Numbered from the stretch's first letter, positions 26,524-35,228 are shown. The stretch is 64,000 bases of DNA from Anaerosolibacter carboniphilus (GCF_014205875.1 NZ_JACHEN010000024.1:29262-93261); one strand, 5' to 3'. Numbers and translations are program-made. The notes: generated by a model not told the origin, from the sequence alone.

Positions 26524-26892
26524 ATGCTTATATGTTTTATAGAGAACTCGACCAATGATATAAGACGTGTGCTAGGATATCATGACGCCACCGAGACTAT
26601 AGAGGATTTAGAGAGATATAACTATATCGAAATCGACTCAATACCTGTAGTTCCGGCGTATGACGTACAAAAACAGTATGTAGAAACGTACATTGATATC
26701 GACACAAAGGAATTCACGCACTACATAATAGACCTACCTACGACACCAGAAGATAAAATTTTACGGCTTACTGAGAATTTAACCGATGTACAGATTGAGT
26801 TGGAGATGGCAAAATTTCAAAACAAGAGTCTAACGCAGGTTATCACAGACCTGCAAATTGAAGTTGAATTATTAAAGATGGGAGGAATATAA
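26524..26892 (+). CDS. XkdW-like fibre-associated protein
   Basis: 122 residues, directly after the first fibre, behind AGGAGGTGCG. A mixed N-terminal part (VVPAYDVQKQYVETYIDIDTKEFTHYIID) is followed by a C-terminal coiled coil (ILRLTENLTDVQIELEMAKFQNKSLTQVI). This is the position and form of XkdW/fibre-chaperone proteins. Role in fibre folding or attachment is inferred from position. Confidence 0.75.
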   Translation: MLICFIENSTNDIRRVLGYHDATETIEDLERYNYIEIDSIPVVPAYDVQKQYVETYIDIDTKEFTHYIIDLPTTPEDKILRLTENLTDVQIELEMAKFQNKSLTQVITDLQIEVELLKMGGI

Positions 26893-26893
26893 A

Positions 26894-27034
26894 ATGCCTA
26901 CAACTTTTGATTGGTATACCATAGCAAAGGAAAGATATCCAATTGGAGGGATGTCCCTGGATCAGTTAGACAGAATTTTTTCTTATAGTTGGATTACTGA
27001 GGTGCAGTACGATGAAATATTATTAATGAAATAA
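26894..27034 (+). CDS. XkdX-family small tail protein
   Basis: 46-residue gene starting one base after the previous stop, with GGAGGAATATAAA ahead of the ATG. The sequence (DWYTIAKERYPIGG, LDQLDRIFSYSWITEVQYDEIL) follows the XkdX pattern of a short two-helix peptide found between fibre and lysis genes. It closes the first fibre module. The next 140 bases hold no gene. Confidence 0.75.
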   Translation: MPTTFDWYTIAKERYPIGGMSLDQLDRIFSYSWITEVQYDEILLMK

Positions 27035-27174
27035 TAGCTTTAATCTCTATTTAAAAAGTGATTTAGTAGATATTATTACTACACAGAATCATTCTATTTT
27101 TAAGTAAAGACTGAGAATCTGTACTTTCGTGCCGTGACACGTATAACGTTAACCAGAAGATTGGAGGAGTTCTA

Positions 27175-27705
27175 ATGGAACAGTTAAAAGGACTATTGGG
27201 AGAGGAGATATATCATCAAGTCAAAGAAAAAGCTGGGGATAGAAAGCTCATGTTTGACGATGAAAACTTTATTCCAAAGAGTCGCTTTAACAAGGTGATT
27301 CAGAAAAAGAATGCCTATAAAGACCAAGTAAAGCTTCTGAATGATAAACTAACAGAAATCCAGAAGATCGTTCAAGACAATGAAGAACTTGTAAAAAATC
27401 TTCAAGAGATCAATGAAAAATTGAGCCAACAGAATGAAAAGATCAAGGAGAAGTGTTTCTTAAATGCGATCCATCTTCAAGCAACCAAGATGAATGGAAA
27501 AAATATGGATGCAGTCAGCAGACTGATTGACAAAAAGAGCTTGATAATGCTTGAGGATGGTACCATTATGGGCTTGGAAGAACAGTTGAAAAGTTTGCGG
27601 GAGAGCAAACCATTTCTATTTGCTGAAGATACCTTGTCTTATCTAGGAAAAATCCATGATTATGTGGAAAGTCTGATGCATACAAGGATGATCGAAAAAC
27701 TGTAA
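27175..27705 (+). CDS. Phage scaffold-like protein (GP20 family)
   Basis: 176-residue mostly helical protein behind GGAGGAG. The start MEQLKGLLGEEIYHQVKEK, then FIPKSRFNKVIQKKNAYKDQVKLLNDKL, and a central coiled coil match the phage minor structural protein GP20, normally a capsid scaffold. No capsid, protease or portal gene accompanies it. Either it is the last trace of a lost head module or it has been reused in tail assembly. Confidence 0.75.
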   Translation: MEQLKGLLGEEIYHQVKEKAGDRKLMFDDENFIPKSRFNKVIQKKNAYKDQVKLLNDKLTEIQKIVQDNEELVKNLQEINEKLSQQNEKIKEKCFLNAIHLQATKMNGKNMDAVSRLIDKKSLIMLEDGTIMGLEEQLKSLRESKPFLFAEDTLSYLGKIHDYVESLMHTRMIEKL

Positions 27706-27742
27706 ATCTTTCAAGGTCAATCGAGAAACCAAAGGAGTAGAT

Positions 27743-28180
27743 ATGATAAAACTGGTTGAAATTCAAAACGAAATTTACAGCAAACTAAATACGGAATTTC
27801 CTACCTACCACATATACGTAGGAGAAATACCGCAGGAAATCACGAGACCTGCTTTTTTTATGCAAATTTTACCCCTGTCTACCATCACGGAAAACCAATA
27901 TCATCGAACCAGAAAAATCCATATCAGGATCCGCTATTATTCACCAAATGGGACTTATCTGGAAAGTCTGGAGATGGCAGATCAACTGAATGAAGTGATT
28001 GGAGCTGTTTTGGTTGCAGGAGATCGAAGATTGATCATACATAAGATTCGAACAAGTATGATTGATAATGTCTTAAATTTTGCCTTCAATCTTGAATTTG
28101 AAGACAGCATCGATGAAACAAAAACATACAACTATCAAAATTACGACTATATGCAAGAATTATTAATTAAGGAGGATTAA
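27743..28180 (+). CDS. Tail terminator-like protein (XkdJ/DUF6838-like)
   Basis: 145 residues, sitting immediately before the sheath gene, where tail-terminator proteins occur. It contains YHIYVGEIPQEITRPAFFMQIL and IHIRIRYYSPNGTYLESLEMADQLNEV, typical of the small alpha/beta terminator/neck proteins. It would cap the tube end. With no head present this would be the top of a tailocin. Three bases separate it from the sheath gene. Confidence 0.78.
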   Translation: MIKLVEIQNEIYSKLNTEFPTYHIYVGEIPQEITRPAFFMQILPLSTITENQYHRTRKIHIRIRYYSPNGTYLESLEMADQLNEVIGAVLVAGDRRLIIHKIRTSMIDNVLNFAFNLEFEDSIDETKTYNYQNYDYMQELLIKED

Positions 28181-28183
28181 TTT

Positions 28184-29242
28184 ATGGGATTACCAGAGAT
28201 TTTAATAGAGTTTAAAACCCAAGGAGTAACAGCAGTGCAACGAAGTGCCAGAGGGATTGTGGCATTGATTTTAAAGGATGATACCAAAACCTTCACATCC
28301 ATCGAATACAAATCCATTGATGAGGTAAGTCCAGAGGATTGGACTGTAGATAACAAAGATTATATTGATAAGACCTTCATGGGAACACCAAGCAAGATTA
28401 TTGTGGAAAGAATTCCTACAACAGCTGCGGACTATTCTGCTGCTCTTGCAAGGCTAAAGAGTAAGAAGTGGAATTACTTGGCGGTACCAGGTGTACAAAG
28501 TGCGGATGTAACTAACATTGCAACATGGATCAAAACAGAAAGAGATGTCAACAAAAAGACATTTAAGGCTGTATTGCCCAATATTACGGCAGATCATGAG
28601 GGTATCATCAATTTCGCTACAGAGAGCATTAAGGTAGGGGAAAAGACTTATAGCGCCAGTGATTACACATGCAGAATTGCAGGGATCATGGCAGGGCTGC
28701 CATTTACACGCAGCGCCACATATTATGCCTTAAACGAAGTTAAGAGCATTCAAGAGTCAGAGAATCCAAATCAAGATATTGAAGATGGAAAACTAATCCT
28801 AGTCAACGATGGAACAGGAATCAAAATTGGTAGGGGTGTGAATTCACTGACAACGCTAACGGCTTCTAAAGGTATGGAGTTTAAGAAAATCAAGATTGTA
28901 GATGCGGTAGATCTTGTTCACGATGATATCCGAGATACCTTTAACAATGCTTATGTAGGAAAGATTATCAACTCTTATGACAACAAGGTGTTATTCTTGG
29001 CAGCAGTTAATGCATATTTTGGAGAGCTAGAGAGAATTGATGTATTAGATCCTGCTTTCACCAATAAGGCAGAGATTGACGTAGAATCACAAAAGCTATA
29101 CCTTATGGCAAGAGGGGTAGATGTGGAGTCATTGAAGGAACAGGAACTCAAAGAATACAATACAGATTCAAAGGTGTTTGCAAAGGCCAACGTGAAATTC
29201 TTAGACGCGATGGAAGATTTACAAATGCAAATTTACATGTAA
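28184..29242 (+). CDS. Contractile tail sheath protein (XkdK-like)
   Basis: 352 residues, behind AAGGAGGATT. It begins MGLPEILIEFKTQGVTAVQRSARGIV. It has the sheath-family core (DKTFMGTPSKIIVERIP, LKSKKWNYLAVPGVQ, IMAGLPFTRSATYYAL) and a C-terminal region with GKIINSYDNKVLFLAAVNAYFGELER used for sheath interlocking. Presence of a sheath defines the particle as contractile (R-type/myo), not flexible. Confidence 0.93.
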   Translation: MGLPEILIEFKTQGVTAVQRSARGIVALILKDDTKTFTSIEYKSIDEVSPEDWTVDNKDYIDKTFMGTPSKIIVERIPTTAADYSAALARLKSKKWNYLAVPGVQSADVTNIATWIKTERDVNKKTFKAVLPNITADHEGIINFATESIKVGEKTYSASDYTCRIAGIMAGLPFTRSATYYALNEVKSIQESENPNQDIEDGKLILVNDGTGIKIGRGVNSLTTLTASKGMEFKKIKIVDAVDLVHDDIRDTFNNAYVGKIINSYDNKVLFLAAVNAYFGELERIDVLDPAFTNKAEIDVESQKLYLMARGVDVESLKEQELKEYNTDSKVFAKANVKFLDAMEDLQMQIYM

Positions 29243-29258
29243 ATAGGAGGGAAAGAAT

Positions 29259-29705
29259 ATGGCAAATAAAATACCAGGATATAGAGTGATTAACGGTACG
29301 TGGGGAGAAATTTGGCTGGATGGAGAAAAAGTCAGTGAATTGACTGCATTAAGTGCAAAAATTGAGTTGAAAAAAGAAGATGTGAATATGTGCGGTGTAC
29401 TGGCGAAAGAAACAAAAATAACGGGCTGGGAAGGAAAAGGAACTTTAAAGCTGCATAAAGTGAATTCAAGGATGGCGATTAAATTAGGAGAAGCTATTAA
29501 AAAGGGAAGGGATATCAGACTCACAATTGTATCTAAATTAGCAGATCCAGACACCGATAATGCTCAAGCAGAAAGAATTGCGCTCAAAAATGTTAGCTTT
29601 GATGATCTAACATTAATTGATTTTGAAGCAAAGGCACTAGGTAAGGTGGAATGTCCTTTCACATTTACAGATTATGATTTTGTTGATTTAATTAAGCCAG
29701 AATAG
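29259..29705 (+). CDS. Tail tube protein (XkdM-like)
   Basis: 148 residues, behind ATAGGAGG. It begins ANKIPGYRVINGTWGEIWLDGEKVSELTAL, the diagnostic opening of XkdM tube proteins, and continues with MCGVLAKETKITGWEGKGTLKLHKVNS. It would stack as hexamers to form the inner tube driven through the target envelope. Confidence 0.93.
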   Translation: MANKIPGYRVINGTWGEIWLDGEKVSELTALSAKIELKKEDVNMCGVLAKETKITGWEGKGTLKLHKVNSRMAIKLGEAIKKGRDIRLTIVSKLADPDTDNAQAERIALKNVSFDDLTLIDFEAKALGKVECPFTFTDYDFVDLIKPE

Positions 29706-29715
29706 GAGGAAGATT

Positions 29716-30111
29716 ATGAATACATTAGATTTATTATTACAGATGGATCTTTCAAAGCTTAAGAAGCCGACTAGAGATGTTGAGATTAAAAGATTATCAG
29801 CATCTGCGGGAAATCCAGTAATCTTTACATTAGAAGCTTTAACACCGGATAAAATGAATGAAATTCAGGAAATGTGCTTGGATTATGAAGCCGAAAAAAT
29901 GAATCTTTCAGAACTACAGCTTATGACCATCGTTGAAGGTATAAAAAGCCCTAATTTCAAGTCTAAAGAATTAATGGATAAGTTTGGTGTATATACCCCT
30001 AAAGATCTGGTGAAAAAGTTATTACTGCCTGGTGAGATTGTAAATTTATACAATTTAGTAGGCGAGATCAGTGGATTTGATGAGAATGTAGTTGAAGAAA
30101 TAAAAAACTAA
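29716..30111 (+). CDS. Tail assembly chaperone, G product (XkdN-like)
   Basis: 131-residue zero-frame product located between the tube and tape-measure genes, where all long-tailed phages encode the G/GT chaperones. It is acidic and helical (LDLLLQMDLSKLKKPTRDVEIKRLS..., LTPDKMNEIQEMCLDYEAEKM). It ends at TAA 30109, immediately after the heptamer AAAAAAC. A fraction of ribosomes should slip back one base there and add the T domain (30102-30281). Confidence 0.9.
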   Translation: MNTLDLLLQMDLSKLKKPTRDVEIKRLSASAGNPVIFTLEALTPDKMNEIQEMCLDYEAEKMNLSELQLMTIVEGIKSPNFKSKELMDKFGVYTPKDLVKKLLLPGEIVNLYNLVGEISGFDENVVEEIKN

Positions 30112-30182
30112 TAAACACAGACGGCTTTGTTCAAATGATGTATTACTATTGGAAAACCAAAGGAATCGTTCCGTCTGTGTTT
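30102..30182 (+). promoter_or_regulatory. programmed -1 ribosomal frameshift signal
   Basis: AAAAAAC (30102-30108) is in the correct X XXY YYZ phase just before the zero-frame TAA. After a four-base spacer, AAACACAGACGG (30113-30124) pairs perfectly with CCGTCTGTGTTT (30171-30182), a 12-bp stem closing a 46-base loop. Heptamer, spacing, stem and the protein-like -1 frame all agree. Confidence 0.88.
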
Positions 30183-30281
30183 TACAACATGAGAAAAGGA
30201 GAGCTATTGGTATTGATGGCTTTCTATGACAGAGAAATGGAAGAATTAAAAGCCAATTTTGATGATATGCCAGCCTTTTAG
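30102..30281 (+). CDS. Tail assembly chaperone, T domain reached by -1 frameshift
   Basis: 59 sense codons in the -1 frame, from the slippery site to TAG 30279, with no start or ribosome site of their own. The peptide (NTDGFVQMMYYYWKTKGIVPSVFYNMRKGELLVLMAFYDREMEEL) has the pattern typical of T domains that bind the tape-measure protein. The full fusion from 29716 would be about 190 residues. Confidence 0.85.
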   Translation, partial: KKLINTDGFVQMMYYYWKTKGIVPSVFYNMRKGELLVLMAFYDREMEELKANFDDMPAF

Positions 30282-30292
30282 GCTGGTATAAT
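30270..30292 (+). promoter_or_regulatory. small hairpin and TATAAT before the tape-measure gene
   Basis: CCAGCC TTTTA GGCTGG encloses the T-domain stop and is followed by TATAATTTTT. It could act as a weak terminator or hold a -10 element (30287-30292) for the tape-measure gene; there is no good -35. Confidence 0.35.
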
Positions 30293-30316
30293 TTTTAAAT
30301 AAAGTGTGGTGAGGAA

Positions 30317-31789
30317 ATGAAAAATAGTACTATAACTGATGATAAAGATAAAGAACGCCAAAAGGAGTTATTTTCTTTTACAAATAATGCCGAAACAGTA
30401 TTCTTTTCTGCTAAAAGGATGCTAAACATCATGTATGGCCCGCAGATAAAAGGGGGAGAAGTAAATCAAAAGAAGACTGCAATAAATAGAACTAAAAATG
30501 TCATTGCACATTCGAACTATGCTAATTATACGTTTCAAAAAGTACTAATAGATAACTATGGAAAGGCAGAAGAAAAATTAAAGTTAAGGCAGATCGTCGA
30601 AAACGAAGGTGAAGTAACAAAGATTTTTAAAAAAATAAAACAAATGCAGTCTCAAGTTAACAAATTTGATGTTAGGAGACTATTATCATCAGCAAAGAAA
30701 ACCCAAAAAAGGAGAATAGTAAATAATATAAAAGAAGCAAAAGATATTGTTTCATCAATTATATCAGAAAATAAAAACTTGACGAAAGGAATTACGGATA
30801 TTCATGATCAGCGAGATCAACTTAAAGTTATTGAAAAAGGAGGGGTACTAGGTCAATTTAAATTAGTAGCAAAAGGGGCATTCAAAAAAGAAGCTTGGAG
30901 CAATGCTTTTCATAGCAAAATAGATAGTTTTAAGCCTAAAAACATAATGGATGGTTTTAATCTTAAAAAAGTAAGCAAATCATTAAATCTCGTTGATGAT
31001 ACAACGCGTGTTGGTAAACTACTACCCAAATTAAAAATCATAGGCAATGCTTTGGGACCATTGAGTATAGTAGCTAATATGCATACAATAATGGATCCAA
31101 ACGAAAGCGCATTTAAAAAGGTTTTAGCAGGAATAGATCTTGTGGGAGATTTTACTCCTTTATCCCCTATTACCTCGTTGGCCAATACAGTTCTACCTGC
31201 GATATATGATGGCTTATCCAGTGATGCGAGAGAAGACATTGGCAAATTTGCAGTGCATATAAAAGATTCAATGGCAAATTTCTCTAAAAGCTTTTTAAAG
31301 CATGCTAGCCCAATGGCAGAGATACAAGATTTTAAAAATTCAAAAGGCAGTTTAGAAAAGCTACAGGCGATTGAAAATCTTACAAGAAAATTTACACCTG
31401 CATCTCTAGGTATTTCTGCTGGAAAAGCATTGTTCGATAGCATAGGAGAAAAAAATAAAGAAAAAATAAGTAGTTCGATAACAACCATTGGAAATTACAC
31501 AAAGAGTATGATTTCAAGTATTACGAATACTGCCAAACAAGGAGTTAAAGAAGTATTTAAAAAAGCTTTAACCGTAGAAACAAATAGTAATGTAAGGGCA
31601 TTAAATAAACGGATTCCTTTATATGATCTCGACAGAAAAAATTATACCTATAATAAGAATTCCAATGCAAATACAAAGGATACAAGTGCTATTGGACCAA
31701 TCAAAACAAAGACAAGTGAAGAATTAATACGAGAGATAGTACCTAGGCTTAAGGAATCATTGTCAAATATGTCATTAGCAGCTTTGTAA
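30317..31789 (+). CDS. Tail tape-measure protein
   Basis: 490 residues, identified mainly by position between the chaperone and the baseplate genes. It is Lys/Ser/Asn-rich and largely helical, with an internal hydrophobic Gly/Leu/Ile block (roughly 235-305) as in tape measures. The short length implies a short tail, on the order of 70 nm by the usual 1.5 angstrom per residue rule. Its sequence does not look close to XkdO as I remember it. A membrane-spanning region in the middle would be ejected with the tube. Confidence 0.78.
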   Translation: MKNSTITDDKDKERQKELFSFTNNAETVFFSAKRMLNIMYGPQIKGGEVNQKKTAINRTKNVIAHSNYANYTFQKVLIDNYGKAEEKLKLRQIVENEGEVTKIFKKIKQMQSQVNKFDVRRLLSSAKKTQKRRIVNNIKEAKDIVSSIISENKNLTKGITDIHDQRDQLKVIEKGGVLGQFKLVAKGAFKKEAWSNAFHSKIDSFKPKNIMDGFNLKKVSKSLNLVDDTTRVGKLLPKLKIIGNALGPLSIVANMHTIMDPNESAFKKVLAGIDLVGDFTPLSPITSLANTVLPAIYDGLSSDAREDIGKFAVHIKDSMANFSKSFLKHASPMAEIQDFKNSKGSLEKLQAIENLTRKFTPASLGISAGKALFDSIGEKNKEKISSSITTIGNYTKSMISSITNTAKQGVKEVFKKALTVETNSNVRALNKRIPLYDLDRKNYTYNKNSNANTKDTSAIGPIKTKTSEELIREIVPRLKESLSNMSLAAL

Positions 31790-31803
31790 AGGAGGGATGA
31801 ATC

Positions 31804-32223
31804 ATGGATATATATCTTTCAATTAACAACCGGGAACAGGTAATCAAGCTGCCCGTGCTTCCATCAGAATTCAAAATACAGTCTGGTATGAAAAACGATA
31901 CCTACGATACCATCAGCCAAGGAGAAATCAAGCTGATTGGCATGGAAACCCTAAAATCCATATCTCTCCAATCCTTTTTTCCTTCCAAGGACTATTCCTT
32001 CCTCAAGGACAGAGAATACAAAGGATGGGAATATGTAAATCTTATCGAGGGATGGAAGACCAAAAGGATACCTATCAGGCTTGTGATTACGAAAACGCCC
32101 ATTAATATGGCCTGCACCATTGATTCCTTTGAATATGGATTGCAGGATGGCTCTGGGGATATCTATTATACCCTTACACTGAGTGAGTTCAAGTTCATAG
32201 AACTGAACCAAAGGCAGGTGTAA
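31804..32223 (+). CDS. Baseplate protein (XkdP-like, without LysM)
   Basis: 139 residues behind AAGGAGGG. It begins with a beta segment and LPVLPSEFKIQSGMKNDTYDTISQGEIKLIGMETLKSISLQSFFPS, the N-terminal domain of XkdP/gp53-type baseplate proteins. XkdP normally carries a C-terminal LysM domain; this copy ends before it. It links the tape-measure end and tube to the hub. Confidence 0.85.
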   Translation: MDIYLSINNREQVIKLPVLPSEFKIQSGMKNDTYDTISQGEIKLIGMETLKSISLQSFFPSKDYSFLKDREYKGWEYVNLIEGWKTKRIPIRLVITKTPINMACTIDSFEYGLQDGSGDIYYTLTLSEFKFIELNQRQV

Positions 32224-32228
32224 TATAT

Positions 32229-33197
32229 ATGCATCGAATACTCAATATTTCTAATAACGTTGAAACGGATATTACCCCTTTGATAGGGGATATTCAATGG
32301 CGAAGCAATATCAACGAACTGGGGGATCAGCTGGATTTTGATATTGCTTTTAATGATGCCAAATATTTTCCTAAGAACCCAGTGGATATTGGAAATGCCG
32401 TTTGTCTAGTGAATCAGGAAGAAATCTTTAGGGGCATTGTTATTTCAGAACAGAAGAATGGCAGACAGCCCATACATTACACCTGTTTTGACTACGCTTT
32501 CTATCTCAACAAAAGCAAGGCAGTCTATCAGTTCAACAAGGTGTCTGCTAAGAAAGCCATAGAGATGATCTTGAATGATTTTAAAGTACCGATTGGGAAC
32601 ATCGGACCATTAAGTACTGTGATCAAAAAGATATACGTCAATCAGCCAGTCAGTGATATTATCAGAGATATTATGGATATGGAGAAGAAAGAGACAGGAC
32701 AAACATACAGGATGGAAATGCGAGGGGGAAAGCTCCACATCGAAAAACAGGAGGAATTGCTGATCAAGGCCACCTTTAAATTGGCTGAGAATATAGCTCC
32801 TTATGATGTAGTGCATTCCATCTCCAATCCTTCCCGAAAGCGATCCATCGAGGAGATGAAAAACAGCATAGGCATACTATTGAATGATCAGATAATCGAA
32901 AAATTGCCGAATAATGAATTAATCAGTAAGTATGGACTGTTGCAGGAGTTTGTTGAGATAAGTAATAAGGATAGGGTGCAGGCAAAAAATATAGCTAAAA
33001 AAATGTTGGAGGACCTGGGGAAGGTGTTTGAAGAAAATTCCCTGGAGATGCTCGGCGATGACCAGATAAGGGCAGGACGAACCATTGAGCTGGAAGAACC
33101 CATCACTGGGATGAAAGGGAAATATCTGGTGAAGGATGTTACCCATACCCTTAGAAACGGTATTCATCGAATGGCATTGGGATTGGGGGTGATCTGA
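32229..33197 (+). CDS. Baseplate hub protein (XkdQ-like)
   Basis: 322 residues, related to gp27/gpD hub proteins. Features are DITPLIGDIQWRSNINELGDQLDFDIAF at the N-terminus, FRGIVISEQKNGRQPIHYTCFDYAFYLNKSK, and the C-terminal VQAKNIAKKMLEDLGKVFEENSLEMLGDDQIRAGRTIEL. It forms the trimeric ring under the tube. The last base of its stop is shared with the next start (ATG at 33197). Confidence 0.9.
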   Translation: MHRILNISNNVETDITPLIGDIQWRSNINELGDQLDFDIAFNDAKYFPKNPVDIGNAVCLVNQEEIFRGIVISEQKNGRQPIHYTCFDYAFYLNKSKAVYQFNKVSAKKAIEMILNDFKVPIGNIGPLSTVIKKIYVNQPVSDIIRDIMDMEKKETGQTYRMEMRGGKLHIEKQEELLIKATFKLAENIAPYDVVHSISNPSRKRSIEEMKNSIGILLNDQIIEKLPNNELISKYGLLQEFVEISNKDRVQAKNIAKKMLEDLGKVFEENSLEMLGDDQIRAGRTIELEEPITGMKGKYLVKDVTHTLRNGIHRMALGLGVI

Positions 33198-33631
33198 TGG
33201 ATGCGATATCTGAATTGGCGATGCTGTTTAAAGAACGAGAAAATGTCATCTATATGGGACCCCAAACGGGAACAGTTATTTCTCCACTACCCAATATCAA
33301 GGTAAGTCTAGGGGAAAAAATTATCCTGGATAAAGAAGAATTGATCATCTCTGCCCACGTGCTTGCCGGATATCAAAGAGAGATGGAAATAACCAATATT
33401 AAAAGCACTGGGTTTAGTTCTGACAGTGGGGATATAGACTTTCATTTGACGGGGAGTCCTCCTCCAAAAAATTATACCATTACTGGCCTTTCCATACCCC
33501 AGAGCAGCACGATGAAATCAGAAGGTACATTAAAATATACAGACACGTTAAAAGTTGGGGATCAAGTGATCCTTATACCATCCAGCGACAATCAGAAATA
33601 TTATCTTATAGACAAGGCGGTGAAATTGTAA
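33197..33631 (+). CDS. Baseplate spike/plug protein (XkdR-like, DUF2577)
   Basis: 144 residues. It begins DAISELAMLFKERENVIYMGPQTGTVISPLPNIKVSLGEKIIL, the DUF2577 pattern, with an oligonucleotide-binding-like beta domain and a hydrophilic C-terminus (KYTDTLKVGDQVILIPSSDNQKYYLIDKAV). It is probably the central spike/hub plug. It shares one base with both neighbours, typical of tightly coupled tail genes. Confidence 0.88.
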   Translation: MDAISELAMLFKERENVIYMGPQTGTVISPLPNIKVSLGEKIILDKEELIISAHVLAGYQREMEITNIKSTGFSSDSGDIDFHLTGSPPPKNYTITGLSIPQSSTMKSEGTLKYTDTLKVGDQVILIPSSDNQKYYLIDKAVKL

Positions 33632-34134
33632 TGTTGCCTGAAATTGCACAACTAGAATTTCATGTAGATACTCAGGAAGAACAAGTGGAGCTAGGAAAGT
33701 CATTCCTTTTTATCTTTAATAAAGATAACTTTGAGAAAGAGGATTATGCTAAGTGGGGATTTAAAGAAGAGGAAATTGAAGAAAAGGTTAAAGAGGGAGA
33801 TTTCTTATTAAAAGATGGAAGATTAATCAGAGTGGATGGAATGGAAGCATTGAAGATATGGATTATCAAAGTACTAAAAACAGAAAAATCTAAGTACAAG
33901 ATTTACGATGATACAGATTATGGGGCTGGATTAGAAGATCTGATGGGACAAACTTTGCCTATAGATTTTGTAGAAAGTGAATTGAAGCGAGAAATCAAAT
34001 CTGCACTAGAAAAGCATCCGAGGATTAAGAGTATATCCAACCTTCAAACAACAAGGGATGGTGCTAGGGTAATAGTTGAATTTACTGTCAATCTTGTAGA
34101 AGGAAATACTTTCAATCAGGAGGTGATTTTTTAA
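33631..34134 (+). CDS. Baseplate protein (XkdS/gp25-like, DUF2634)
   Basis: 167 residues. DUF2634 features: LEFHVDTQEEQVELGKSFLF at the start, the lysozyme-like gp25 core KIWIIKVLKTEKSKYKIYDDTDYGAGLEDLMG and LKREIKSALEKHPRIKSISN. It forms part of the inner baseplate and sheath initiator. A matching gene is absent from the first module, so only baseplate J, XkdU and fibre genes are duplicated, not the hub. Confidence 0.9.
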   Translation: MLPEIAQLEFHVDTQEEQVELGKSFLFIFNKDNFEKEDYAKWGFKEEEIEEKVKEGDFLLKDGRLIRVDGMEALKIWIIKVLKTEKSKYKIYDDTDYGAGLEDLMGQTLPIDFVESELKREIKSALEKHPRIKSISNLQTTRDGARVIVEFTVNLVEGNTFNQEVIF

Positions 34135-35228
34135 TGCTAGAAGATCGATCAACGATACAAAATAGAATGTTATCCGGTATACCGGAGGAATATGACACCA
34201 GTGAGGGGTCTTTTTTTTATGATGCAGTGAAACCCGTAGCTGTTGAGTTAGAAGCAGCATATCAGCAACTGGGAGAAATTCTGGATAAGGGATTTGCAGA
34301 AACAGCCATGGGAGAATGGCTGGATAAAAAGGCGGCAGAACAAGGTGTATACAGGAAAAAACCTACCAAAGCAACAACTGTCGTTACAATCACCGGATCT
34401 GAGGGAGCGATTGTCAATATAGGGGATAAGGTAGCCAGTGATACGGCTACTTTTATTTGTAAGGAAACAAAAACAATCGATGCCACAGGACAGGTAAATG
34501 TGATGGTAGAATGCGAAGAATATGGGAGCGCAGGCAATGTCCCAAAAGGCGCCATCAAATCTTTTCCCCTTACATTAACAGGGCTTACCAGCGTTACCAA
34601 TGGAAATCCGGTGACAAACGGATTTCCGGGAGAAAGTGATGAGGAGCTGAGGCAGCGGTATTTTGACAAGGTTAGGACGCCGGCCACCAGTGGGAATAGG
34701 TATCACTATAAAAACTGGGCAAAGGAGTACCCAGACGTAGGGGATGCAAAGGTGCTTTCCTATGAGGAGCTACTGGCAGCGGTGCCTGAGACGCCGCCAG
34801 GAACCGTAAAGGTGGTCATCATAGACAGTGATAGAACAGGAGCAGAACCAGAGCTTGTGGATAAGGTGTTTGATTATATCGAAGAACTACGACCCATAGG
34901 GGCAAAACTGATTGTTGAAAGTGCAAAAGAAGTAAAGATTCACATCAAAGCTTCCTTTGTAGTGGATGGAAACTATACACAGGAGGAAGGAAAGGCAAAT
35001 ATGGAACAAAAAATGAAAGAATATTTCCGAAGCATTGCCTTTCAGAAACCTTATGTGAGCTATGCCATCTTGGGAAGTCTCCTATTAGAAGCTGAAGGCG
35101 TCTTGGAATATTCCAATTTAACTATAGGATTCGTAGATGAATCCACCTCAACCATTAGATGGGGCATGGAAAATATATCGATCAAGGATGATCAAGTTCC
35201 AGTATTAGGAGGGATCACCTTTGAGTAA
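34134..35228 (+). CDS. Baseplate J/XkdT-like protein
   Basis: 364-residue baseplate wedge protein in the canonical position after XkdS. It has EGSFFYDAVKPVAVELEAAYQQL, VTITGSEGAIVNIGDKVASDTATFICKETKTID, GESDEELRQRYFDKVRTPATSGNRYHYKNWAKE and a C-terminal VPVLGGITFE. It is the paralogue of 23200-24270. The differences cluster in the loop after VGDAKV and at the C-terminus, which may contact different fibres. Confidence 0.93.
   Translation: MLEDRSTIQNRMLSGIPEEYDTSEGSFFYDAVKPVAVELEAAYQQLGEILDKGFAETAMGEWLDKKAAEQGVYRKKPTKATTVVTITGSEGAIVNIGDKVASDTATFICKETKTIDATGQVNVMVECEEYGSAGNVPKGAIKSFPLTLTGLTSVTNGNPVTNGFPGESDEELRQRYFDKVRTPATSGNRYHYKNWAKEYPDVGDAKVLSYEELLAAVPETPPGTVKVVIIDSDRTGAEPELVDKVFDYIEELRPIGAKLIVESAKEVKIHIKASFVVDGNYTQEEGKANMEQKMKEYFRSIAFQKPYVSYAILGSLLLEAEGVLEYSNLTIGFVDESTSTIRWGMENISIKDDQVPVLGGITFE

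Noticed and set aside
30910..31488. 192-codon frame antisense to the tape-measure gene
   Set aside because: The sense frame has a ribosome site and fits the tail gene order; the antisense frame reads as a reverse-complement shadow.
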